Positions 9,003-18,300 of a DNA stretch of 64,000 nt are shown here, piece after piece. The notes under the pieces were generated by a model. The model was not told where the DNA came from. It was given only the letters and a program-made list of their open reading frames with translations, and did no database searches. Position 1 is the first letter of the stretch. Each line of letters starts with the position of its first letter. The position numbers and the translations under genes were made by a program. This stretch comes from Planctomycetaceae bacterium (GTDB lineage Bacteria > Planctomycetota > Planctomycetia > Planctomycetales > Planctomycetaceae), in the NCBI GenBank assembly GCA_019636285.1, contig JAHBXV010000003.1, positions 174,562 through 238,561 on the forward strand. Direction: 5' to 3'.

Positions 9003-10271
9003 GTGCGCGAACCTGTAACCAGGCATGATCGTTCGAATCACCACCGCCAGCGCGGCCTCGGCTCGGTCGCGCTCATTGCCATCTGGTGTGGTCTGTTTGC
9101 CGCATCCCTGCCGGCCATGGCCGCCGTGAAACCCCCGGCCGACATTCAAGTCACCGATCTCCCGAATGATGCGGGGAAGGCCCTCACGGTCGAATGGACC
9201 TTATCGCCCGATGACCGGGAAACGGCTTCACCGCGTCTGGTTACCGGCTATCGCGTCGAGCGGGCAACCGTTGGCGACGGTAAGGCAGCGCTCGAATTCA
9301 CTCTCATGTCCGATGGAATCGCCTATGGCGAAACCCGGTTCGTCGACAAGTCCGGTAAGCCGAACGAGAAGTACCTCTACCGCGTGATCGCTATTTCTGC
9401 CGATGGTGCCGATTCGGTCCCCGTCACCGCGAGCGAGCCCGCATCGCCTGTCATGAACTGGTTCGACTGGCGCCGCGGCTGGTTTCTCGCCATTACCGCC
9501 GTCGTGTGCGGTTTGATTCTTCTCTGCACGGTGCTTGCCCGGACGGGTAAGCCGTTTTATGTCCGCCCCATCGCGGGGTTACAAGCCATCGAGGAAGCCG
9601 TCGGACGCAGTACCGAGATGGGCCGCCCCATTCTCTTCGTGCCGGGCATCGTCGACATGAATGAAATCGAAACGGTCGCTGGACTGACGATCATGTCCCG
9701 TGTCGCGGAAACGGCTGCCGAATACGACACCCCCATGGAAGTTCCCACCTCTCGCTCGCTTGTCATGGCCGCGGCGCGCGAGGCGAGCGCGGCGGCAGCC
9801 ATCGCCGCCGGCCGGCCGGACTGGCACGATCCCGAACGCATCCACTACGTCACCGACGAGCAATTCGGCTATGTCGCGTCGGTCTGCGGTTGGATGCAGC
9901 GGGAAGAGCCCGCCGCCTGTTTTTATCTCGGGAAATTCTATGCCGAGTCGCTGTTGCTCGCCGAGACCGGCAACGCGGTCGGGGCCATTCAGGTCGGCGG
10001 AACGGCAGAGGCGTCGCAGTTGCCGTTCTTCGTCGCCGCCTGCGATTACACCCTCATCGGCGAAGAGCTGTTCGCGGCCTCTGCCTACCTGTCCGGCGAG
10101 CCCGAACAGTTGGGGACGCTGAAAGGACAAGACTTCGGCAAGCTCCTGGCAGCCGTGCTGCTCGTCCTGGGCTGCGTGCTCGCGACGATCTCCGTGGTTG
10201 ATCCCGGCGGCGCGGCGTCTCAGGCAGAGGCTTACTTGAAGATGTTCATTCTTGGCAAGGGAGAGGAATGA
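9003..10271 (+). CDS. Fibronectin-III plus DUF6754-like membrane protein
   Basis: A 422-residue membrane-anchored protein. An N-terminal signal-like segment ends near ASLPAMAA. It is followed by a fibronectin type III-like domain (about residues 45-145; TVEWTLSPDD, GYRVERATVGDG, KYLYRVIAI). A transmembrane helix lies at about 160-182, a soluble alpha/beta domain at about 185-380 and a final hydrophobic helix at 382-402. The soluble domain has the flow GRPILFVPGIVDMNEIETVA, then VTDEQFGYVASVCGWM, and matches what I know as DUF6754. Topology suggests FN3 outside and the second domain inside. The start is GTG 9003 just after the preceding stop; its stop overlaps the following ATG. Confidence 0.78.
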   Translation: MREPVTRHDRSNHHRQRGLGSVALIAIWCGLFAASLPAMAAVKPPADIQVTDLPNDAGKALTVEWTLSPDDRETASPRLVTGYRVERATVGDGKAALEFTLMSDGIAYGETRFVDKSGKPNEKYLYRVIAISADGADSVPVTASEPASPVMNWFDWRRGWFLAITAVVCGLILLCTVLARTGKPFYVRPIAGLQAIEEAVGRSTEMGRPILFVPGIVDMNEIETVAGLTIMSRVAETAAEYDTPMEVPTSRSLVMAAAREASAAAAIAAGRPDWHDPERIHYVTDEQFGYVASVCGWMQREEPAACFYLGKFYAESLLLAETGNAVGAIQVGGTAEASQLPFFVAACDYTLIGEELFAASAYLSGEPEQLGTLKGQDFGKLLAAVLLVLGCVLATISVVDPGGAASQAEAYLKMFILGKGEE

Positions 10272-10963
10272 TGCAGCGGATCATTCCCATGCTGCTGACG
10301 TCGATTGTCGGCGTGATCGCCATCGCTTCCTATTTCGTCCCGGTCGCGCAGCCGTTTCAGGACCGCGTCGAGGAATGGTTCCTCATCGTCGCGGCGATTG
10401 CCATGGTTCTCGGGGCGGCAAGCCTGTTGCTGCACCATCTGAAGGCGATTTCGAATCAGGAGGCCGGATGGGGATATTCGGCCGTGACCGTCGCCGCGCT
10501 GGTCATCACGACGACCGTGGGACTGTTGAAGCTGGGCGCGCCGCCAGACCTCAAACATCCTGAACTGGCCTGGTCGGGCAGCTATCTGGCGGAAGGGGGC
10601 GGGGCTTGGTGGATCTACACCTACGTCATGAGCCCCATCGTCGCGACCATGTTTTCACTGCTGGCTTTTTACGTGGCCTCGGCTGCCTTTCGCGCGTTTC
10701 GTGCCCGCAATTTCGAAGCGATGCTGCTACTGGGAACAGCGCTCATTGTTCTCCTCGGACGAACATCCGACGGCACCTGGCTGACCTCGGGAGTACCCGC
10801 TGACTACCCGCTCGCGACCATACCCGGCCTCAACGTCCTCATCATGTCGGTTTTCAACACGGCCGGTCAGCGAGCCATCATGATCGGCATTGCCTTGGGA
10901 GTCGCGGCGACTTCGCTGCGAATTCTGCTGGGGCTCGACCGTTCTTACCTGGGCGGAGATTAG
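10268..10963 (+). CDS. Polytopic membrane protein of the DUF6754-associated block
   Basis: A 231-residue integral membrane protein with about five or six hydrophobic helices (around residues 5-23, 37-55, 72-88, 112-135, 147-163 and possibly 195-215). It has no recognised transporter signature. It overlaps the stop of the FN3/DUF6754-like gene by an ATGA arrangement (ATG 10268; a second in-frame ATG follows at 10271), with a purine-rich GGGAGAGG ribosome site just upstream. The conserved-looking loop LGRTSDGTWLTSGVPADYPLA between helices may be functional. Its strict coupling suggests a fixed stoichiometric partnership with the upstream gene product. Confidence 0.72.
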   Translation: MMQRIIPMLLTSIVGVIAIASYFVPVAQPFQDRVEEWFLIVAAIAMVLGAASLLLHHLKAISNQEAGWGYSAVTVAALVITTTVGLLKLGAPPDLKHPELAWSGSYLAEGGGAWWIYTYVMSPIVATMFSLLAFYVASAAFRAFRARNFEAMLLLGTALIVLLGRTSDGTWLTSGVPADYPLATIPGLNVLIMSVFNTAGQRAIMIGIALGVAATSLRILLGLDRSYLGGD

Positions 10964-11021
10964 CTGACTGACGACTGGCGGACATCGACTGGTTCACTCG
11001 GCCACCGGATTACGGATTGAG

Positions 11022-11897
11022 ATGACAACACTGACCGCGATCCTCGCATCGCTGCAACGACTGGACCGTCGCTGGATCTTCCTGGCGATGCTGATCGCCG
11101 TGTTGATACCGGTGCTGACGCGCGTCACCTATCCCGAGACGCCGACGGCGATGACGTCCGCCGTTTTCAACAAGATTGAATCGCTGCCGAGTGGTTCGCG
11201 CGTCCTGCTACCGCTCGACTACGACCCGGGTTCGGAAGCGGAACTCGGCCCCATGGCCAAGGCCGTCATCCGCCATTGCGCTCTGAAACGCCACAAGATG
11301 TACTTTCTGACGCTGTGGCCGACGGGGCTCCCCCTGCTGGAACGCAATCTTCGTCAGATCGTGGAAGGCGAGTTCAAAGAGGTGGGCCTCAAGTACGGTG
11401 TTGACTATGTGAATCTCGGTTATGTCCCCGGTGAAGCGGTCGCGGTGAAATTGCTGGCGACGGACTTTCGCAAGGCCCGCGGCCAGGACAACACCGGAAC
11501 CTCTCTCGACCGCCTGCCGATGATGCAGCAGGTGCGCAGCGCGCAGGATATGGATCTCATCATGGCGATTTCGGCTGGTTATCCAGGTGTCAAGGAATGG
11601 GTGCTGTTCGCCGCGATTCCCAATCGAATCCCGCTGGGCATGGGGGTGACGGGAGTGACGGCTCCGCAAATGTACCCTTACTACCCGAATCAGGTCGTGG
11701 GCCTCATCACGGCAATCAAGGGGGCTGCTGAATATGAGACGGCTCTGGCAGCGGCCTATCCCGACGAGATGAGCCGTCTCGATGCGAGCGGCATTCAGCG
11801 GATGGGGCCGCAACTGTGGGCCCATCGGCTGATGATCGTACTGATCGTAATCGGCAATATTCTTCAACTGACGCGCGGTCGCGGAGGTCGAAAATGA
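11022..11897 (+). CDS. Membrane-anchored alpha/beta protein of the same block
   Basis: A 291-residue protein with a hydrophobic helix near the N-terminus (residues about 18-36), a large soluble domain (about 45-255) and a second hydrophobic helix at about 268-282. The soluble domain begins with a strand-helix pattern around SGSRVLLPLDYDPGSEAEL and continues through KMYFLTLWPTGLPLLERN and YVNLGYVPGEAVAVKLL, suggesting a Rossmann-like alpha/beta fold. I know no named family for it. It is flanked by membrane proteins of the same block and its stop overlaps the next start (ATGA at 11894-11897), so it belongs to the same transcription unit. Confidence 0.72.
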   Translation: MTTLTAILASLQRLDRRWIFLAMLIAVLIPVLTRVTYPETPTAMTSAVFNKIESLPSGSRVLLPLDYDPGSEAELGPMAKAVIRHCALKRHKMYFLTLWPTGLPLLERNLRQIVEGEFKEVGLKYGVDYVNLGYVPGEAVAVKLLATDFRKARGQDNTGTSLDRLPMMQQVRSAQDMDLIMAISAGYPGVKEWVLFAAIPNRIPLGMGVTGVTAPQMYPYYPNQVVGLITAIKGAAEYETALAAAYPDEMSRLDASGIQRMGPQLWAHRLMIVLIVIGNILQLTRGRGGRK

Positions 11898-12760
11898 GCC
11901 GCGAATCTCAAATCGGCGTGGCGATCGTCCTCTTGCTGTTGTCCGGCCTGCTCTTACGCGCCGCGCTGGCGGATCAACCGTGGGGCGTGGTGACCGTCCT
12001 GCCCGTCGAGAACGACCCCGCGGAAGCCGTTCGCGAAGTCTCGCCCGAGACGCCAGGCGTGCAAGTCAGCGTGGCCAGAACGACGGGGCTGTGGCTGGCC
12101 GCCTTCTTTACGCTGGCCTGCTATAGCTACCTGTATAAAGACAATCCCGCCTATAAGCTGACCGAGTCAATCATCGTCGGTGTCTCGGCGGGATATTGGC
12201 TGACGGCCAGTTTCTGGGACGTCATTGTTGGCAAGGCGTTGGCGAGACTGATGCCCGAGCAGATGCGAGCGTGGGCGCTCCCCAATCTCGATCCGGCCGA
12301 CCCCGACTTCTTGACACTGGTCCCCCTCACTCTGGGCGCGCTCTTGTTCGCAAGGCTGATTCCGGGAGGGGCCTGGCTGGCACGGTGGCCGCTCGCCCTC
12401 ATTGTCGGGACGACGGCGGGCCTTAAGCTGGTCCTTTACCTCGACGGCGACTTCGTCAGCCAGATTCGCAATACCATCCTGCCGCTGGTCGTCTTCAACG
12501 ACAACGCCTTCGATCTGGATGGTTCGGCGCGCAACATCCTGCTCGTGACAAGCGTGCTGTGCTGTTTGACCTACTTCTATTTCTCGGTCGAGCATCGGGG
12601 CGCGGTGGGACGAGTCTCACGGTGCGGCATCTGGGTCTTGATGATTACCTTCGGCTCGTCATTCGCCTTCACCGTCATGGGCCGCATCACCCTGCTGACC
12701 ATGCGGCTGGAATTTCTATTTCGCGACTGGCTCGGGCTGCTGCCGCCGAATGTTTCCTGA
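11894..12760 (+). CDS. Polytopic membrane protein closing the block
   Basis: A 288-residue integral membrane protein with roughly eight hydrophobic helices. The first helix (residues about 8-25) is followed by a roughly 40-residue polar loop containing VENDPAEAVREVSPETPG; the remaining helices are closely spaced. An aspartate and several charged residues lie within or beside helices (for example SFWDVIVGKA and LKLVLYLDGDF), which would suit a channel or coupling role, but nothing assigns a substrate. ATG 11894 is coupled to the preceding gene by a four-base overlap. The SDR gene begins 39 bases after its stop and may share the transcript. Confidence 0.72.
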   Translation: MSRESQIGVAIVLLLLSGLLLRAALADQPWGVVTVLPVENDPAEAVREVSPETPGVQVSVARTTGLWLAAFFTLACYSYLYKDNPAYKLTESIIVGVSAGYWLTASFWDVIVGKALARLMPEQMRAWALPNLDPADPDFLTLVPLTLGALLFARLIPGGAWLARWPLALIVGTTAGLKLVLYLDGDFVSQIRNTILPLVVFNDNAFDLDGSARNILLVTSVLCCLTYFYFSVEHRGAVGRVSRCGIWVLMITFGSSFAFTVMGRITLLTMRLEFLFRDWLGLLPPNVS

Positions 12761-12799
12761 TGACGAACCTGCGAATACCCGCCGGTCGTGGAGTGCATG

Positions 12800-13531
12800 A
12801 TGTCGGATCTCAAAGACCGCGTGGCCATCGTCACCGGCGGTAATCAAGGGATTGGCTACGCGATCGCCGAGTCGCTGGCACGGGCGGGTTGCCGTGTCGC
12901 CATTGGTGCCCGCAATGTTGAGAAACTCAATAACGCCGCGGCACGATTGAATCAGTCAGGAGGGACGATTCTGGCCGCCCACCTCGATGTTGCCGATGAG
13001 TCCTCGGTCGAGGACTTCTTCGCAAAGGTGGATCGCGAGTGGGGAGCGGTCGACATTCTCGTCAACAACGCCGGCGCGTTTGACGGCGGACCGGTCGAAG
13101 ACCTGACTCTCGAAGCCTGGGATCGCGTCATCGGTGCCTGCCTGACGGGCACCTTCTTGTGCAGTCGGGCCGCCTTCCGACGTATGAAGCGCCAAGGTCG
13201 CGGGCGAATCCTGAATATCGGCTCGATCTCCGCGCAACGCCCCCGCCTGGGGAGTGCTCCCTACACGGCGGCCAAGTTCGGAGTCTGGGGACTGACGCAG
13301 GCCCTCGCATTGGAAGGCCGCGAGCACGGCATCGTGTGCAGTTGCCTGCATCCCGGTAACGTGCTCGTCGAACGCCGCATGGAATCTTCCAAACCCTCGG
13401 ACGATGAGCCCATGATGGCGACTGAGTCCATCGCCAAGGCCGCGATGGCCATGCTGCAACTCCCCGACGATGTCAACTTCCTCGAAGCCATCGTCCTCCC
13501 CCGCGATCAGCTGTACGTCGGACGCGGCTAA
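12800..13531 (+). CDS. Short-chain dehydrogenase/reductase
   Basis: A 243-residue NAD(P)-dependent oxidoreductase of the classical SDR type. Visible motifs are TGGNQGIG (cofactor binding), NNAG, a serine in NIGSISAQRP, and YTAAK with the catalytic tyrosine and lysine. The substrate cannot be read from the sequence. Two ATGs (12797, 12800) and an upstream GTG are in frame; GGAG at 12790-12793 favours ATG 12800. It follows the unknown membrane block closely, but being a generic enzyme its presence may be incidental. A short inverted repeat lies just downstream. Confidence 0.9.
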   Translation: MSDLKDRVAIVTGGNQGIGYAIAESLARAGCRVAIGARNVEKLNNAAARLNQSGGTILAAHLDVADESSVEDFFAKVDREWGAVDILVNNAGAFDGGPVEDLTLEAWDRVIGACLTGTFLCSRAAFRRMKRQGRGRILNIGSISAQRPRLGSAPYTAAKFGVWGLTQALALEGREHGIVCSCLHPGNVLVERRMESSKPSDDEPMMATESIAKAAMAMLQLPDDVNFLEAIVLPRDQLYVGRG

Positions 13532-13545
13532 GCCACTATTTCTCG

Positions 13546-13595
13546 ATCCCAGGCTCTGCCTCATTCTTCAGATCCCCCAGGCAGTGCCTGGAAAC
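13546..13595. repeat. Short palindromic repeat (CCAGGC type)
   Basis: The left arm has CCCAGGCTCTGCCTC and the right arm has CCCAGGCAGTGCCTGG, giving two self-complementary units about 15 bases apart. A similar CCCAGGCTCCGCCTCG segment occurs at about 40885-40900 inside a composite repeat. It lies in the 183-base spacer between the SDR gene and the PVC-type cytochrome gene. It may act as a hairpin terminator or be a dispersed repetitive palindrome. Confidence 0.5.
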
Positions 13596-13714
13596 CAAAG
13601 ACCGGCAGCTAAGCCATATTTCTTCGGGAATTTCGCCGGGTGCTCGTCGAGCCCCGTCATCAGACGGTATGATGACGATTCGATCTCGACGCGTCCCCTA
13701 CGGAACTCCCTGTC

Positions 13715-16700
13715 ATGAAGCTCCGGTCTTTTCTCGCTTTTGCTCTTCTCATTCCCACCTGCCTGTTCGGCGACGAAAACTTTCCAGAGCCGACCAACAG
13801 CGAGCAGGACAAATCCGCGATGCCCATGTCCCCCGAAGAGGCGGCTGCGAGCTTTCGCGTCCCCGAGGGCTTTCGCGTTTCCGTCTTCGCGGCCGAGCCA
13901 GACGTCCTCAACCCCATCGACTATGCCTGGGATTCGCGCGGCCGGTTGTGGATCGCCGAGAGCTTCACCTATGAAGGGCGCCCGCATCGCTTCGATCTAT
14001 CGTTCCGTGATCGAGTGACGATTCTGGAAGATGCCGACGGCGACGGCCGATGCGACAAGCGGTCGGTCTTCATCGACACGGTGCAACAACTGACCAGCCT
14101 GGAAGTGGGACTTGGCGGCGTGTGGGTTCTCTGCCCGCCACAACTCATCTTCATCCCCGATCGCAACCGTGACGACCGTCCCGACGGCGCGGGAGAAGTG
14201 GTGCTCGACGGATTTCGCGTCCCCCCCGAGAACCACCACAACTTCGCCAACGGTCTGCGTTGGGGGCTCGATGGCTGGCTCTACGGCCGCTGCGGAGCGT
14301 CGAGTCCGGGACTCGTCGGGAAACCCGGAACCCCCGACGCCGAGCGAACGCCCCTCGTCGGCGGTATCTGGCGCTACCACCCCGGTCGCCGTCACTTCGA
14401 AACACTCTGCCACGGAACAACGAACCCCTGGGGACACGACTGGAACGAACGGGGCGAGGGTTTCTTCATCAACACGGTGAACGGCCACCTGTGGCACCTG
14501 ATTCCCGGTGCCCGCTTTCGTCGTCCCCACACCATCGATCCCAACCCTCGCGTCTACCAACCCATGGAGATGCACGCCGACCATTGGCATTGGGACATCT
14601 CGAAAGACTGGAGCGACTCGCGCTCGGCCACCGGAGAACACGATACGCGCGGCGGCGGTCATGCCCACGTCGGCTGCACGATTTATCTCGGTGACAACTG
14701 GCCCGCCAGTTACCGCGATCGGCTGATGACGATCAACATGCACGGCCGCCGGACCAACGTCGAACGGCTGGAGCGTGCCGGCAGCGGCTACATCGGTCGC
14801 CACGAACCCGACATGCTCTTCGCCGCCGATCCCTTCTACCGCGCGGTCGAAATGACCTACGGCCCGGACGGCACGGTCCTCATTTTCGACTGGTCCGACA
14901 CCGGCGAATGCCACGAACACACGGGCGTCCACCGGACCTCCGGCCGCATCTACCGGGTTGCTTACGGCGACGCGCGGTCCCCTGAAGTTCGCGACCTGCG
15001 TCAACTCTCCCCCGCGAGTCTTGTGGATCTTCATAAGCATTCCAATGAGTGGTTCTCTCGCTTCGCCCGTCGCGAACTGGTTGATCGTCAGGCACTCGGA
15101 CAGAACATCTCCGACGACGTCGCGGGGCTGCAATTGCTAGTCGCGCGGGCCAACGATCCCGTGACTCGACTGCGCGCGATCTGGACCCTGCAAGCACTGG
15201 GACTCTGGTCGGTTCCTCAAAGCCGCCAGCTTCTCGAAGATGTCGATGAAAGCGTGCGAACCTGGGGCGTGCGACTGCTTACCGATGCCTGGCCGCTCGA
15301 TACCGCCATGGGTCCAACGTCATCGACGCTCGCCAACGTCGATGCGGACGACCTCAAGCGTCTGGAGACACTGGCAAAGAATGATTCCTCGGGGCTCGTC
15401 CGACTCGCCGTGGCGTCAACGTTGCAGCGGTTGCCTGTGAAAGACCGCCTCAGTGTCGCCCAGGCACTGTGGAGCCACCGCGATGACCGGGACGATCCCA
15501 ACTTGCCGCTGCTCGTTTGGTACGGCGTGATTCCCGTCGCTGATGCCTTTCCGAACGAACTGGCAATGGCTGCCTGGACCTGCGAATGGCCGCTGGCGCG
15601 GAAGTTCATCGCCCGGCGACTCGCCGAGGATCTCGAAAACAAGCCCGCTGGAATCGCGAAGCTCCTCGAACCGATTGAACCGAAGACCGATCCCGCGTTC
15701 GTCGGAGATTTTCTGGCAGGGCTGGTCGATGGTCTGCGCGGCTGGCGCAAGGCCCCGGCTCCGATTGGCTGGCAAAGCGTCGCCGCCGCCTTCGGCACTT
15801 CCGAAAATCGCGAGATTGCTCAATCCGTCCGCGACTTGAGCGTCCTCTTCGGCGACGGCCGCGCGCTCACCGAGGTTCGCCAACTCGCGCTCGATGGCAA
15901 GGCCGACCTGAACGATCGCAAGGCCGCCCTGGTGACGCTCATCGCCCAGCGTCCCGATGACCTGCAAGACATCTGCGAGAAACTCCTCAACACTCGGTTC
16001 CTGAACACGGTCGCGCTCAAGGGGCTGGCGACCATTGACCGTCCCGACGTCGGCAAACGATTGGCCGAGAACTATCGCAAGTTCCACCACAGCGAACGGG
16101 CGGCCGTCATGGAAACCCTCGTCTCCCGAGCGTCCTTCGCCATGGGTCTCCTGGACGCCATGGAAAAGGACCAGGTGCCGCGCGGCGATCTGTCGGCATT
16201 TCAGGCCCGGCAGATCCTCAGCTTTGGCGACGACAAGCTCTCAGCCCGTCTTGGGCAGGTCTGGGGCGAACTGCGCGACTCGCCCGCGGATCGGCGCGAG
16301 TTGATGACCCGGCTGCGTGCCGACCTCTCGTCGGACATGCTCGCCCAGGCCAATCTCTCGAACGGTCGCGTCCTCTTTCAAAAGAACTGCGCGAACTGCC
16401 ACCGTCTGTTCGGGACGGGCGGGGGAATCGGACCCGACATCACCGGCGCCCAGCGGAGCAATCTCGATTACCTGCTCGAAAACATTGTCGACCCATCAGC
16501 CGTCGTGAATCGCGATTATCGACTGGCCGTCGTCGCGATGGCGGATGGTCGGACATTCAACGGCATCGTGGTTGAGCAAACCGACCGGACGATCACGCTG
16601 CAAACAGCCACCGACCGTGTCACGCTCGATCGCCAGGAAATCGACGAACAGGTCGCTTCGCCATTATCGCTGATGCCCGACGGCATGATTCAGAAGCTGT

Positions 16701-16813
16701 CGCCGGAGGAAATCCGCGACCTGTTCGGATACCTGCAAAGCCCGACGCAGGTCAATTGGCCGGCCGGGTTCGATCCGGCGGCGCTGCCGATGACAACGAC
16801 GCAGTCCGAGTAA
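13715..16813 (+). CDS. PVC-type heme-binding CxxCH protein
   Basis: A 1032-residue exported protein. A signal peptide occupies about residues 1-19. A beta-propeller-like dehydrogenase domain follows (about 45-410; opening FRVPEGFRVSVFAAEPDVL). The middle (about 430-860) is helical with HEAT-like repetition. The C-terminus is a cytochrome c domain with CANCH at about 892-896 and IGPDITGA a little further on. This is the planctomycete membrane-bound dehydrogenase plus heme-binding architecture (TIGR02604/TIGR02603). Substrates for the family are not established; oxidation of sugars or similar compounds has been supposed. It converges with the DUF1501 gene, whose end lies 17 bases away. Confidence 0.92.
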   Translation: MKLRSFLAFALLIPTCLFGDENFPEPTNSEQDKSAMPMSPEEAAASFRVPEGFRVSVFAAEPDVLNPIDYAWDSRGRLWIAESFTYEGRPHRFDLSFRDRVTILEDADGDGRCDKRSVFIDTVQQLTSLEVGLGGVWVLCPPQLIFIPDRNRDDRPDGAGEVVLDGFRVPPENHHNFANGLRWGLDGWLYGRCGASSPGLVGKPGTPDAERTPLVGGIWRYHPGRRHFETLCHGTTNPWGHDWNERGEGFFINTVNGHLWHLIPGARFRRPHTIDPNPRVYQPMEMHADHWHWDISKDWSDSRSATGEHDTRGGGHAHVGCTIYLGDNWPASYRDRLMTINMHGRRTNVERLERAGSGYIGRHEPDMLFAADPFYRAVEMTYGPDGTVLIFDWSDTGECHEHTGVHRTSGRIYRVAYGDARSPEVRDLRQLSPASLVDLHKHSNEWFSRFARRELVDRQALGQNISDDVAGLQLLVARANDPVTRLRAIWTLQALGLWSVPQSRQLLEDVDESVRTWGVRLLTDAWPLDTAMGPTSSTLANVDADDLKRLETLAKNDSSGLVRLAVASTLQRLPVKDRLSVAQALWSHRDDRDDPNLPLLVWYGVIPVADAFPNELAMAAWTCEWPLARKFIARRLAEDLENKPAGIAKLLEPIEPKTDPAFVGDFLAGLVDGLRGWRKAPAPIGWQSVAAAFGTSENREIAQSVRDLSVLFGDGRALTEVRQLALDGKADLNDRKAALVTLIAQRPDDLQDICEKLLNTRFLNTVALKGLATIDRPDVGKRLAENYRKFHHSERAAVMETLVSRASFAMGLLDAMEKDQVPRGDLSAFQARQILSFGDDKLSARLGQVWGELRDSPADRRELMTRLRADLSSDMLAQANLSNGRVLFQKNCANCHRLFGTGGGIGPDITGAQRSNLDYLLENIVDPSAVVNRDYRLAVVAMADGRTFNGIVVEQTDRTITLQTATDRVTLDRQEIDEQVASPLSLMPDGMIQKLSPEEIRDLFGYLQSPTQVNWPAGFDPAALPMTTTQSE

Positions 16814-16830
16814 CCGCCACGGCGGCAAAG

Positions 16831-18249
16831 CTACGCCAGCAGTTTCTCGACGACCTGACCATGCACATCAGTCAGGCGGAAATCGCGCCCCTGGAAGCGA
16901 TACGTCAATCGCGTGTGGTCGAATCCAAGGAGATGTAGCAGCGTCGCGTGCAGGTCATGCACGTGAACCTTATCGGCGACGGTGTTGAAGCCAAATTCGT
17001 CGCTCTCGCCGAGCGTAACCCCTGGCTTGATCCCGCCGCCAGCCAGCCAGTAGGTAAACGCGTTGGGATGATGATCGCGGCCGTCGTTGCCCCCTTGGAC
17101 CATGGGCGTCCGTCCGAATTCGCCTCCCCAGATAACGATGGTATCTTCCAGAAGCCCGCGCTGTTTGAGATCCTTGACCAGGGCGGCACAGGCCTGGTCG
17201 GTGTCTTTACAGTTCTTCGTTAACCCACTCACGAGACCGCCATGCTGGTCCCAGGCTTCGTGGAACAACTGCACGTAACGAACGCCCCGTTCCACCAGCC
17301 GCCGCGCGAGCAGGCAGTTATTGGCGAATGATGGTTTGCCCGGTTCAGCCCCGTACATCTCGAGAACGTGCTTCGGCTCCTGCCCAATATCCATCAGGTC
17401 GGGCGCGCTCGACTGCATGCGGAACGCCATCTCGAACGAGTTGATCCGCGTGGCAATCTCCGGGTCGCCCATCGCATCCAGTCGGAGGCGATTGAGCTGG
17501 TTGATGGTCTTCAGCGAATCGGCCTGAAGCGAGTCATCGACACCGGGCGGGTTCGACAGATAGAGCACCGGATCACCCGCCCCGCGAAACTGCACGCCGG
17601 AATGGACCGTCGGCAGAAAGCCACTGCCCCAGTTGGAATTCCCACCGCTGGGGCCTTTGCTGCCGGAACTGAAAACCACGAATGCCGGCAGGTCGCGGGT
17701 CTCGCTTCCCAACCCGTACGTCACCCACGCCCCCATGCTGGGCCGTCCGAACTGCTGAGCGCCGGTATTCATCAGAATCTGAGCCGGCGCATGATTAAAC
17801 GCGTCGCTCGCCATCGATTTGACGATGGCCATGTCATCCGCCACCTGGGCGGTGTAGGGGAGCAGTTCCGAAACCTCGGCCCCGCATTCCCCGTGGCGCG
17901 CGAACTTGAACTTCGGCCCCAGAAATCGGGAGTTCGGGTTGATGAACGCCGCCCGATAACCCTCCAGCAGCGACGGGGGAGGGAGCTGGCCATCCCGTTC
18001 GGCAAGCGCGGGCTTGTTGTCAAACAATTCCAGATGGCTTGGGCCGCCCGCCATGAATAGATAGATCACATTCTTGGCACGGGCCGGATGATGCGATGGA
18101 CGAACCGCCATCGCATCGCTGGCAGCGACTGCCGGTTTGGGCTGAGTCAGTTGCCCCAGGGCGAGCGCCCCGAGCCCGACGCCGCAATCACGCAGAAACC
18201 AGCGACGCGCAATGGCCGGGCTGATTCCCGAGGGTTGATGATTGTTCAT
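16831..18249 (-). CDS. DUF1501 Tat-exported protein
   Basis: A 472-residue DUF1501 protein, related in fold to the sulfatase/alkaline phosphatase superfamily, biochemical role unproven. The start is ATG at 18249; the N-terminus carries a twin-arginine signal with [19 protein letters not shown]. Family segments read include [18 protein letters not shown], the [12 protein letters not shown] motif followed by [21 protein letters not shown], and the C-terminal [25 protein letters not shown]. It lies 51 bases downstream of the DUF1549/DUF1553 gene, the usual planctomycete pairing. Confidence 0.94.
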   Translation of the reverse strand: MNNHQPSGISPAIARRWFLRDCGVGLGALALGQLTQPKPAVAASDAMAVRPSHHPARAKNVIYLFMAGGPSHLELFDNKPALAERDGQLPPPSLLEGYRAAFINPNSRFLGPKFKFARHGECGAEVSELLPYTAQVADDMAIVKSMASDAFNHAPAQILMNTGAQQFGRPSMGAWVTYGLGSETRDLPAFVVFSSGSKGPSGGNSNWGSGFLPTVHSGVQFRGAGDPVLYLSNPPGVDDSLQADSLKTINQLNRLRLDAMGDPEIATRINSFEMAFRMQSSAPDLMDIGQEPKHVLEMYGAEPGKPSFANNCLLARRLVERGVRYVQLFHEAWDQHGGLVSGLTKNCKDTDQACAALVKDLKQRGLLEDTIVIWGGEFGRTPMVQGGNDGRDHHPNAFTYWLAGGGIKPGVTLGESDEFGFNTVADKVHVHDLHATLLHLLGFDHTRLTYRFQGRDFRLTDVHGQVVEKLLA

Positions 18250-18300
18250 GACGCATCGTCTCAAAGTAAGTAGTATTCAAGTGCGGTCGCGCGCTGGCGA

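Noticed and set aside
12800..13531. SDR gene as an integral part of the unknown seven-gene block
   Set aside because: The 39-base gap and generic enzyme family do not prove functional linkage; it is listed as a neighbour only.
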